Under the pieces are notes generated by a model. That model was given only the letters and a program-made list of their open reading frames with translations. It made no database searches and had not been told where the DNA came from. A program made the position numbers and the translations under genes. From positions 1 to 35,488 of the forward strand of contig NZ_RBLU01000026.1 of NCBI RefSeq assembly GCF_003989515.1: DNA of 35,488 nt. Reading direction: 5' to 3'. Source of the stretch: Curtobacterium sp. HSID17257. Its GTDB lineage: Bacteria; Actinomycetota; Actinomycetes; Actinomycetales; Microbacteriaceae. This document shows, one piece after another, positions 28,261-34,939 of the stretch; positions within the stretch are counted from its first letter, which is position 1, and each line of letters starts with the position of its first letter.

Positions 28261-29133
28261 TCACTTCAGCCCCGTGCTCGCGACGCTCTCGATGAAGCGG
28301 CGTTGGACGAGCAGGAACATCACGGCGAGGGGGAGCACGGCGATGAGCGCGCCGGCCATCATGACGCCCTGCGGGATGATGCCGCCGGGCCCGGTGAGCA
28401 GGGTCAGGCCGGAGGTGATCGTCCCCATGTCCTGGTCGGTGGTGAACACGAGCGGCCAGAGCAGGTCGTTCCAGTTGTTCACGAACGTGAAGATGCCGAG
28501 CGTCAGCAGGGCGGGGACGGCGTTCGGCAGGATGATGCTCCGGAAGATCCGCCACTCCGACGCACCGTCGATGCGCGCGGCGTTGTCGAGGTCACGGGGC
28601 AGTGCGACGAAGAACTGTCGGAGGAAGAAGATCCCGAACGCGTCGGCGGCCCGCGGTGCGATGAGGCCCGCGAAGGTGTTCACCCACCCCAGGTCCGAGA
28701 CCAGCTGGTAGATCGGGATCAGGGTCGCCTGGAACGGGATCATCAGGCTCGCGATGATCACGATGAGCAGGACCTTGCTGCCACGGAAGTCGAGCCGGGC
28801 CAATGCGTAGGCCGCCAGGGCGTCGAAGGCGAGCGCGAACAGGGTGACCCCGCCCGCGAACGCGAAGCTGTTGCCGATGAGTCGGGCGAAGGGCAGCTGC
28901 GTGAAGATCGCGCGGAAGTTGTCGAGCGTCCACGTGTGCGGGAACAGGGTCGGCGGGTAGGCGTTCACCTCGCTCGCGGGCTTGAACGCCGTGAAGACGA
29001 TGATGAGCACGGGGAGCAGCACGGCGAGCGTGACCACGAGCACCGCGGCGAACCCGAGCCAGCGCAGGGGCAGGGGCTTCCGGGCTGCGGTGCGGCGGGT
29101 GGCGAGCACCGCGGGCCGGGGCAGGGCGGTCAT
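28261..29133 (-). CDS. CUT1 sugar ABC transporter permease (MalG-like)
   Basis: Inner-membrane component of a carbohydrate importer, 290 residues, six predicted helices with the first at about 25-50 (LRWLGFAAVLVVTLAVLLPVLIIVFTAFKP). The EAA-loop equivalent is DNAARIDGASEWRIFRSIILPNAVPAL, with the conserved Gly. The N-terminal YPPTLFPHTWTLDNF segment is typical of MalG/UgpE-type permeases. ATG 29133 overlaps the stop of the first permease by 4 bp (ATGA) and has GGGGAGGA upstream, so the two are translated in a coupled way. No ATPase gene is present in the locus. Confidence 0.93.
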   Translation of the reverse strand: MTALPRPAVLATRRTAARKPLPLRWLGFAAVLVVTLAVLLPVLIIVFTAFKPASEVNAYPPTLFPHTWTLDNFRAIFTQLPFARLIGNSFAFAGGVTLFALAFDALAAYALARLDFRGSKVLLIVIIASLMIPFQATLIPIYQLVSDLGWVNTFAGLIAPRAADAFGIFFLRQFFVALPRDLDNAARIDGASEWRIFRSIILPNAVPALLTLGIFTFVNNWNDLLWPLVFTTDQDMGTITSGLTLLTGPGGIIPQGVMMAGALIAVLPLAVMFLLVQRRFIESVASTGLK

Positions 29134-30083
29134 GATGCGGTGTCCTCCCCGCGCTTGCCGAAGAACAGGAACTGGACGAGGCTCAGCAGCAGCGTCGCGA
29201 TGAGCAGCACGTAGGCGAGCGCGCTCGCGAACCCGATGTCCAGGTCCTTGAAGCCGGACTGGTAGACCTGCATGACGATCGTCTCGGTCGAGCGGTACGG
29301 ACCGCCGCCGGTGAGCACGTAGATCTGGTCGAACGCCTGCAGTGCTGCGATGAGCGCGACGATGACGACGAACGCCATCGTGTTGCTGAGCATCGGCCAG
29401 GTGACGTGGGCGAAGCGTTTCGGAGCGTTCGCACCGTCGAGCTGCGCCGCCTCGTACAGGCTCGTCGGGATCTCCTGCAGGCCGGCGAGGAAGATCACCA
29501 TGTAGAAACCGAAGTTCTTCCACACCGCGACGAGCACGACCGTCGGCATGGCCAGGGTCGGGTCCTGCAGCACGTTGCCGAGTCGGATGCCGACCACCTG
29601 CAGCCAGTGGTTGAGCAGGCCGATCTGCGGGTCGAGCAGGTACGACCACGCGAAGGCGGCGACCGCGAGCGACACGATGAACGGCAGGAAGAGCGCCGAG
29701 CGGAAGAACCCGCGGAACGGCAGCGCGGGGTGGTTCAGGACCAGGGCGAGCACCAGCGCGACGGCGATCGCGACCGGAGTGAACAGCACCGAGTAGAGCG
29801 CGGTGTTGCCGATCGACCGCAGCACGTCCGGGTCGGTGAACACCCGCGTGTAGTTCGCGAGCCCGACCCAGGACGGGTCCCCGAAGCCGCTCGCGTCGGT
29901 GAACGACAGGCGGAGTGCGGACACCATCGGCCAGAGGACGAAGGCGCCCATGACCACGATCGCCGGGGCGAGGAAGCCCACGATGGTCGCGCGTCGGCGG
30001 AAGGTGCCGCCGACGGGGGTTCGGCCGCCGAGCTGTGCGGGCGGACGGTAGCGCGGGCGGCGACCGAGCTGCTGGGTGGTCAT
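29130..30083 (-). CDS. CUT1 sugar ABC transporter permease (MalF/UgpA-like)
   Basis: 317 residues; first helix at about 34-56. Seen: LAPAIVVMGAFVLWPMVSALRLSFTD, WVGLANYTRVFTD, FRSALFLPFIVSLAVAAFAWSYLLDPQIGLLN, and the EAA loop LYEAAQLDGANAPKRFAHVTWPML that docks the ATPase, all classic for UgpA-type permeases. ATG 30083 is supported by GGGAGA upstream. A 12-bp hairpin lies between this gene and the upstream binding-protein gene, a common device to keep binding protein more abundant than permease. Confidence 0.93.
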   Translation of the reverse strand: MTTQQLGRRPRYRPPAQLGGRTPVGGTFRRRATIVGFLAPAIVVMGAFVLWPMVSALRLSFTDASGFGDPSWVGLANYTRVFTDPDVLRSIGNTALYSVLFTPVAIAVALVLALVLNHPALPFRGFFRSALFLPFIVSLAVAAFAWSYLLDPQIGLLNHWLQVVGIRLGNVLQDPTLAMPTVVLVAVWKNFGFYMVIFLAGLQEIPTSLYEAAQLDGANAPKRFAHVTWPMLSNTMAFVVIVALIAALQAFDQIYVLTGGGPYRSTETIVMQVYQSGFKDLDIGFASALAYVLLIATLLLSLVQFLFFGKRGEDTAS

Positions 30084-30124
30084 GGGGTCTCCCTGCTGGG
30101 GGCGGTGCTGGCGGAGCGGAAGGA

Positions 30125-30155
30125 GGCGGGCGGGGAGCGCAGGTCCCCGCCCGCC
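30125..30155 (-). other. Intercistronic hairpin between binding protein and permease genes
   Basis: 12-bp perfect stem GGCGGGCGGGGA/TCCCCGCCCGCC with loop GCGCAGG. Likely sets the ratio of binding protein to permease by mRNA stability or partial termination. Confidence 0.6.
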
Positions 30156-30159
30156 GGTC

Positions 30160-31425
30160 TCATCGGAGGGCCGAGCGGACGCTGGCGTCCGCGGCCCCGA
30201 GCAGCTCGGCGGGGTTGCCGCCGGCGAGCGCCTTCTGCGTGGCGGTGTCGACGGCGGTGAGCACGTCGGCACTGTTCACCACACCCGGCAGCAGCGGGAT
30301 GGTGGTGCCGGGCAGCCCGGTCAGGGTCGCGACGGTCGGGTTCTGGCCGACGTCGCTCGCGGTGATGTCGGTGCGCAGGGGCGGCCACCCGGAGCCGAGC
30401 GCCCACTTCGTGGCGACGGTCTTCTCGTTGAAGTAGGCGAGGAACTGCTCGGCGGCGCGCTGCTTCGCGTCGTCGGTCTGCGCGGTGACGCCGAGCGAGA
30501 TGCCGATCGCCGACGCGGTCTGCGCCTTCGGACCTGCAGGGATGGCCGCGATGCCGTAGTCGATGCCCGCGCCCTCGGCGACGCTGGCCATCCACGGCCC
30601 GCCGATCTCCATGGCGGTCTTGCCCGCGGTGAAGAGCTTGTCCGCGGCGATGCCGTCGACACCCGTGGGCGAGATCCCGTCCTCGGTCACGGCCTTGGTC
30701 CAGTACGCGAGCGTCTCGCGGTTCGCCGCGGAGTCGATGGTCGACTTCGTGCCCGCCTCGTTCGTGACGGAGCCGCCGTTGCCCGCGAACAGACTCGGCC
30801 AGATGCCGTTGCCCACCGTCTGGTGGTCGGGCAGGACGAGGCCGTACTGCTCCGGTGTGCCGTCGCCGTTGGTGTCCTTCGTGAGCTTCTTCGCGTCGGC
30901 GACCCACTCGTCCCAGGTGGTCGGGAAGGAGTCGATACCGGCCTCGGCGAAGAGCTTCTTGTTGTAGATCACCGAGAGCGGCACGAAGCCGCTCGGGACG
31001 CCGTAGCGCTTGCCGTCGACGGTCTCCATCGCGACCGCCTGCTCCTTGAGCTCGCGCGTGTTGCTGGAGGTCTCGTCGTAGAAGTCGTCGAGGTCGACCA
31101 GAGCCTTCTTCTGCGCGTACACCGGCAGGCGGTCCGACGTCATCGCGACGAGGTCAGGGCCCTTCTTCGCGGAGAGCGCCGGGAGCATCGTGTCGTCGAT
31201 GACCGCCCACGTCTTCGTCTGGGTGGAGATCGTCACCTTCGACTGCGAGGCGTTGAAGTCCTTGACGATCTGGTCGAGGACCTTGCCGTCGGCCTCGGTG
31301 TACCCGTGCCAGAACGTCAGGTCGACGTGGGCGTCGGAGGACGAGGAACCGGGGGAGCCGGCGCACCCGGCCAAGGCCACCGCCGCGGCTGCAGCGAGCG
31401 CGACGACTGCGACGTGCTTCTTCAT
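30160..31425 (-). CDS. Extracellular sugar-binding lipoprotein (CUT1)
   Basis: Solute-binding component of the importer, 421 residues. Seen: signal peptide with lipobox LAGC (Cys21) followed by a Gly/Ser-rich linker, then the MalE/UgpB-like type I fold with VDLTFWHGYTEADGKVLDQIVKDFN, KGPDLVAMTSDRLPVYAQKKALVDLDDF, YNKKLFAEAGIDSFPTTWDEWVADAKKL and the WWY-less GPWMASVAEGAGIDYGIAAIPAG region. The sequence ends at a non-truncated C-terminus. ATG 31425. A LacI-type operator sits 55-72 nt upstream at the predicted transcription start. The exact sugar is not readable; neighbours suggest a plant oligosaccharide. Confidence 0.95.
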   Translation of the reverse strand: MKKHVAVVALAAAAAVALAGCAGSPGSSSSDAHVDLTFWHGYTEADGKVLDQIVKDFNASQSKVTISTQTKTWAVIDDTMLPALSAKKGPDLVAMTSDRLPVYAQKKALVDLDDFYDETSSNTRELKEQAVAMETVDGKRYGVPSGFVPLSVIYNKKLFAEAGIDSFPTTWDEWVADAKKLTKDTNGDGTPEQYGLVLPDHQTVGNGIWPSLFAGNGGSVTNEAGTKSTIDSAANRETLAYWTKAVTEDGISPTGVDGIAADKLFTAGKTAMEIGGPWMASVAEGAGIDYGIAAIPAGPKAQTASAIGISLGVTAQTDDAKQRAAEQFLAYFNEKTVATKWALGSGWPPLRTDITASDVGQNPTVATLTGLPGTTIPLLPGVVNSADVLTAVDTATQKALAGGNPAELLGAADASVRSALR

Positions 31426-31479
31426 TGAACACCTGCCATCCGTCCGGCACAGCGGTGTGCGGGACTCTCGGGTTGCCGG

Positions 31480-31497
31480 ATTTACACCGGTGTAAAT
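31480..31497 (-). promoter_or_regulatory. Perfect 18-bp palindromic operator of LacI type
   Basis: ATTTACACCGGTGTAAAT is a perfect palindrome with the central CG typical of LacI-family sites. It begins 2 nt after the -10 box TACCTT, so a bound repressor would cover the transcription start of the sugar operon. Confidence 0.85.
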
Positions 31498-31499
31498 GG

Positions 31500-31528
31500 A
31501 AGGTAACGGGCAGTGGCGAGGACGTCAA
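31500..31528 (-). promoter_or_regulatory. Sigma70-type promoter of sugar operon
   Basis: Minus strand: -35 TTGACG (31523-31528), 17-bp spacer, -10 TACCTT (31500-31505). The start site would fall inside the operator at 31480-31497. Confidence 0.75.
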
Positions 31529-31551
31529 GCACCAGTCCTGTCGGCCCGGGG

Positions 31552-32589
31552 TCAGTCCGTCCGAGCGCCGTCCGCCGAGGAGGCCCGCACCACCAGTCGG
31601 TGGGGGGACCGGACCACCCCTGCCACCGCGGCCTCGCCCCGCTCGAGCTGACCGACGAGCATGTCCACGGCGGTCGCCGCCACCCGGTCGAGGTCGGCGG
31701 AGACGGTGGTCAGGGCGGGCGTGGAGTACGCCGACTCCTCGATGTCGTCGAACCCGACCACGGCCACGTCGCCCGGCACGGACCGACCTGCGAGCTGCAG
31801 GGCGCTCATCGCCCCGAGCGCCAGGGCGTCGTTGCAACAGACGACGGCGTCGACGGCGCGGCCCCCGGCGAGCAGTCGCGTCGCTGCCTCCGCCCCGTCG
31901 GCCCGGTGCCAGAGCGGCGTCGACACGACGAGCTCCGGCCGGAACGGCAGGTCGTGTGCGTCCAGGGCCGAGCGGTACCCGCGCAGACGCTCCTCCGCGG
32001 TCCGCACCGGACCGTCCGGGTCCGCACCGACGAAGGCGATGGCCGACCGGCCTGCCCGCACGAGGTGCTCGGTCGCATCACGGAAGGCATCGGCGTTCGA
32101 CATCGTGATGAACGTCGCGTCGCTGTCCTCGACCGGTTCCCCCAGCACGACCAGCGGGAACTTCACGTCGAGGGCAGGAGCGTCCCCGGGTCGCACCGCG
32201 AGCGGGCTGTAGATGATCCCGTCGATGGAGTGCTCGCGCATCCGGGTGATGGCGTCCGGCTCCCGCTCGCCGGAGGCGGTCTGCTCGACGAGCACCGTGT
32301 ACCCGAGCGCCCCGGCAGCGCGGATGACCGCGTCCGCGAGCTCCGCGAAGTACGCCTGACGGAGCTCGGGCAGCGCCAGCCCGAGCACGCGTGAGCGGCC
32401 GGAGCGGAAGTTCCTGGCCGACACGTTCAGCTCGTAGCCGAGCTGCTCGACAGCGGCCATGACGCGGTCGTGCGTCCGCGCCGACACGTGCTCGTACCCG
32501 GCGAGCACGTTCGAGACGGTCTTCTTCGAGACACCGGCGACCGCTGCGACGTCGCTCATCGTCGGCGGCGAGCGGTGTCCGTCGACCAT
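31552..32589 (-). CDS. LacI family transcriptional regulator
   Basis: 345 residues. Seen: N-terminal helix-turn-helix TMSDVAAVAGVSKKTVSNVLAGYEHVSARTHDRV (about 10-43), hinge, and periplasmic-binding-protein-like effector domain with RSRVLGLALPELRQAYFAELADAVIRAAGALGYTVLVEQT, VVCCNDALALGAMSALQLAG and VAVVGFDDIEESAYSTPALTTV. It likely binds the 18-bp palindrome at 31480-31497 and controls the sugar operon on the same strand; the effector is presumably the imported sugar. ATG 32589 has GGAGGGAG upstream; ATG 32559 is an alternative. Confidence 0.93.
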   Translation of the reverse strand: MVDGHRSPPTMSDVAAVAGVSKKTVSNVLAGYEHVSARTHDRVMAAVEQLGYELNVSARNFRSGRSRVLGLALPELRQAYFAELADAVIRAAGALGYTVLVEQTASGEREPDAITRMREHSIDGIIYSPLAVRPGDAPALDVKFPLVVLGEPVEDSDATFITMSNADAFRDATEHLVRAGRSAIAFVGADPDGPVRTAEERLRGYRSALDAHDLPFRPELVVSTPLWHRADGAEAATRLLAGGRAVDAVVCCNDALALGAMSALQLAGRSVPGDVAVVGFDDIEESAYSTPALTTVSADLDRVAATAVDMLVGQLERGEAAVAGVVRSPHRLVVRASSADGARTD

Positions 32590-32620
32590 GGACGCGCTCC
32601 CTCCCGACAGCGTGGACTGC

Positions 32621-32636
32621 GTTCCGCAGGAACCTA
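32621..32636 (-). promoter_or_regulatory. Possible LacI gene promoter with small dyad
   Basis: A -10-like TAGGTT (32631-32636, minus strand) overlaps the inverted repeat GTTCC-GCA-GGAAC (32621-32633). This dyad is unrelated to the 18-bp operator and may be a site for another factor. Confidence 0.35.
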
Positions 32637-32668
32637 CCGCACGCAGCACGGCTGTCGGTGGCCCCGCC

Positions 32669-32674
32669 TAGCGT
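32669..32674 (+). promoter_or_regulatory. -10 box of leaderless DNA glycosylase gene
   Basis: TAGCGT, 6 nt before ATG 32681. Confidence 0.65.
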
Positions 32675-32680
32675 GACGAC

Positions 32681-33481
32681 ATGCCCGAGGGTGACTCCGT
32701 CCACCGCCTGGCAGCCCGACTCCGTGCCGTCGACGGCGCCCTGGTCGCCCGTGGCGAGCTCCGCGGCGGCGCCGACGCCGGCACCCCGCTCGGCGGCCGA
32801 CGCATCGTCGAGCACGCCACGCACGGCAAGCACCTGCTCACCCGGTTCGACGACGGCACGACGCTCCACACCCACATGCGGATGACCGGCTCGTGGACCA
32901 CGACGGGCGCGGGGAAGCGGCTGCCGGCACGCGCCGCGCAGGACGCCCGGGTGCGCATGGCCCTCGACGACGGTCGCACGGTGTGGGGGATCGCCCTGCC
33001 CGTGGTCGAACTGCTCGCCACCCGCGACGAGCGCCTGGCGGTCGGGCACCTCGGACCCGACCTGCTGCACGAGGACTTCGACCGTGACGAGGCCGTCCGC
33101 CGCTGCGCGGCCGACCCGGACCTGCCCGTGCGCACCGTCCTGCTCGACCAGCGGCGCGTGGCGGGGCTCGGCAACCTCTGGGCGAACGAGCTCGGCTTCC
33201 TGCGCGGGCTGCACCCGGATCGGCCGATCGGCACGGTCGACGTGGCCGCGCTGCTCGACGCCGCCCAGCGGATGCTCCGCCACTCCGCGACCACGCCCGA
33301 TGCGTACCAGGTGACGACCGGGGTGCTCCGTCGCGGCGAGCGCCACTGGGTCGTCGGCCGCGCCGGTCGGCCGTGCCTGCGCTGCGGGACGCGGGTGCGC
33401 GCCCGCGACGACGTCGAGGTGGTCGGCTCCGCGCCCCGACGTGTCTGGTGGTGTCCCCGCTGTCAGCCCGCGGCGAGCTGA
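32681..33481 (+). CDS. Fpg/Nei family DNA glycosylase (Nei2-like)
   Basis: DNA glycosylase/AP lyase that removes oxidised bases, 266 residues. Seen: N-terminal PEGDSVHRLA with Pro2 and Glu3 as catalytic residues (the Asp-Ser following matches actinobacterial Nei2), a conserved Lys50 (HGKHLLTRF), the H2TH region QRRVAGLGNLWANELGF (about 157-173), and a C-terminal zinc finger with Cys232, Cys235, Cys258 and Cys261. Leaderless start from the TAGCGT box. Divergent from the LacI regulator. Confidence 0.93.
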   Translation: MPEGDSVHRLAARLRAVDGALVARGELRGGADAGTPLGGRRIVEHATHGKHLLTRFDDGTTLHTHMRMTGSWTTTGAGKRLPARAAQDARVRMALDDGRTVWGIALPVVELLATRDERLAVGHLGPDLLHEDFDRDEAVRRCAADPDLPVRTVLLDQRRVAGLGNLWANELGFLRGLHPDRPIGTVDVAALLDAAQRMLRHSATTPDAYQVTTGVLRRGERHWVVGRAGRPCLRCGTRVRARDDVEVVGSAPRRVWWCPRCQPAAS

Positions 33482-33497
33482 CCCTCCGGCGCCACGG

Positions 33498-33545
33498 GAC
33501 GGACGGGAGGCACGGTGCCGGCCCGCCACGGGCCTCCCGGCCGTC
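33498..33545 (+). terminator. Mosaic hairpin terminator
   Basis: The outer stem is of the family (GGGAGGC with GCCTCCC plus outer CCGTC pairing), but the left inner arm follows the GCGC sub-type (CACGGTGCC) and the right inner arm the CCCG sub-type (CGCCACGGG), so the inner pairing is broken. Confidence 0.65.
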
Positions 33546-33631
33546 GCCCGGCCCGGTCGTCGGCCGTCCCGTCCGTCCACCTCGGTACGGCAGGATGAGC
33601 GCACCCTTCCCGACCGACCACCGGAGTCACC

Positions 33632-34033
33632 GTGCCAGACCAGAAGCCCGCCGTCCTGTTCGTCTGCGTCCACAACGCCGGCCGCTCCCAGATGGCGGCG
33701 GGGTGGCTCCGGCACCTGGCCGGTGACCGCGTCGACGTGTTCTCCGCCGGGTCCGAACCCGCTGACCGGATCAACGCGGTCGCGGTGCAGGCGATGGCCG
33801 AGGAGGGCATCGACATCGCGGGCGAGCAGCCCGCCGTCCTGACCACCGGCGCGGTGCGTCAGGCCGACGTCGTCGTCACCATGGGGTGCGGCGACGCCTG
33901 CCCGGTGTTCCCGGGCAAGCGCTACGAGGACTGGGCGCTCACCGACCCGGCCGGCCTGCCGATCGAGCAGGTCCGTCCGGTGCGCGACGAGGTCCGGCGG
34001 CGGGTCGAGACGCTGCTCGCCGACCTCGTCTAG
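33632..34033 (+). CDS. Arsenate reductase, low-MW phosphatase fold (ArsC)
   Basis: 133 residues. Seen: P-loop CVHNAGRSQ (Cys12, Arg18), an acidic partner in WALTDP (Asp105), and the further Cys pair Cys86/Cys90 in MGCGDACP. This matches actinobacterial arsenate reductases; in Corynebacterium relatives work as mycothiol-dependent transferases, and the Cys pair would instead suit a thioredoxin-type relay, so the electron donor is not settled. No arsR, arsB or acr3 gene is seen nearby. GTG 33632 has GGAG 6-9 nt upstream. The stop shares 4 bp with the stop of the convergent DUF1304 gene. Confidence 0.9.
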   Translation: MPDQKPAVLFVCVHNAGRSQMAAGWLRHLAGDRVDVFSAGSEPADRINAVAVQAMAEEGIDIAGEQPAVLTTGAVRQADVVVTMGCGDACPVFPGKRYEDWALTDPAGLPIEQVRPVRDEVRRRVETLLADLV

Positions 34034-34416
34034 ACCAGCGCGGCGATCCCGAGCGCGACCAGCGCCAGGAGCGGCAGTGCGCCCTGGGTGCTCGCGGCCC
34101 GGCGCTTCGTCGCGTCGCTCGTGAACAGCACCAGGGCGGCGGCGAGCATGCTCCCGGTCCCGGCGACGACGAGGGTCAGGCCGACCGCGGTACCGCCGGA
34201 CGCGACGACGACGATGCCGACCAGCACGAGCACGGCGAGGAACAGGTTGTAGAAGCCCTGGTTGAACGCGAGCGAGCGGGTGGCCGCGGCCTCCTGCTCC
34301 GAGGTGCCGAAGGTGTTCCGCGCTCGCGGAGTGGTCCAGAGGACGGACTCGAGCACGAAGATGTACACGTGCAGGAGCGCGGCGAGGGCGGCGAACACGA
34401 GGGCGACGACGGTCAT
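34030..34416 (-). CDS. DUF1304 membrane protein
   Basis: 128 residues, four hydrophobic segments (about 2-24, 54-74, 78-98, 108-127). Motifs of the family: LHVYIFVLESVLW and FNQGFYNLFLAV. Function unknown for the family; often listed as a small integral membrane protein. ATG 34416 is preceded by TAGGGT (34423-34428, minus strand) with 6 nt spacing, so leaderless. The stop overlaps the ArsC stop by 4 bp (CTAG). Confidence 0.85.
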   Translation of the reverse strand: MTVVALVFAALAALLHVYIFVLESVLWTTPRARNTFGTSEQEAAATRSLAFNQGFYNLFLAVLVLVGIVVVASGGTAVGLTLVVAGTGSMLAAALVLFTSDATKRRAASTQGALPLLALVALGIAALV

Positions 34417-34422
34417 GCCCCG

Positions 34423-34428
34423 ACCCTA
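34423..34428 (-). promoter_or_regulatory. -10 box of leaderless DUF1304 gene
   Basis: TAGGGT on the minus strand, 6 nt before ATG 34416. Confidence 0.6.
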
Positions 34429-34438
34429 CGACGTCCGG

Positions 34439-34912
34439 TCAGCGGCGTCGCGTGGCCCGGCGTCGCGCGAGCCCGAGCGCGAGCGCAGCAGCCGCGAGCA
34501 GGCTGCCGATCACCGAGCCGACCCCGTTCGTGACCAGGTCGCTCGTGTCGCAGGCCCGCCCGATGCCGAGCACGAACGCCTGCAGCGCCTCGATGCCCGC
34601 GGACAGGCCGATGCCGGCAGCCGCCGTCAGCAGCGGCCTGCCGGTGCGCAGCCCTGCCAGGAACACGACCGGGACGAAGAGCAGCACGTTCGCGATCGAC
34701 TCGACGGCGGTCGGAGCCAGGTACGGCAGGCCGACCGAGCAGGCGACCGCCGCGGAGGGCGTGCCCTCCGGGTACAGGGTGAGCGCGAGCACGGCGACCA
34801 GCGCCAGGAGTGCGAGCACGGTGGTCGTGCGTGGCACGCGGACGAGCAGGACCCCGAGGAAGGGGGCGACGACGACGACCGCGACGAGGACGCCGAAGGC
34901 GAGCCACGGCAC
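34439..34912 (-). CDS. VanZ-like membrane protein
   Basis: 157 residues from GTG 34912. VanZ-family membrane proteins have at least four helices and the signature seen here: IANVLLFVPVVFLAG, then GLSAGIEALQAFVLGIGRACDTSDLVTNGVGSVIGSLLA, with the conserved Glu, Gln, Arg, Asp and Asn. The namesake VanZ gives low-level teicoplanin resistance, but most relatives have no proven role. A weak start signal leaves open a CTG 34936 start, which would sit behind the GGAGGA in the end of the NUDIX gene. The gene lies 27 nt after the NUDIX stop on the same strand, probably in one transcript. Confidence 0.82.
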   Translation of the reverse strand: MPWLAFGVLVAVVVVAPFLGVLLVRVPRTTTVLALLALVAVLALTLYPEGTPSAAVACSVGLPYLAPTAVESIANVLLFVPVVFLAGLRTGRPLLTAAAGIGLSAGIEALQAFVLGIGRACDTSDLVTNGVGSVIGSLLAAAALALGLARRRATRRR

Positions 34913-34939
34913 CTCGACGAGCAGGGTGGAGAGCAGGGG

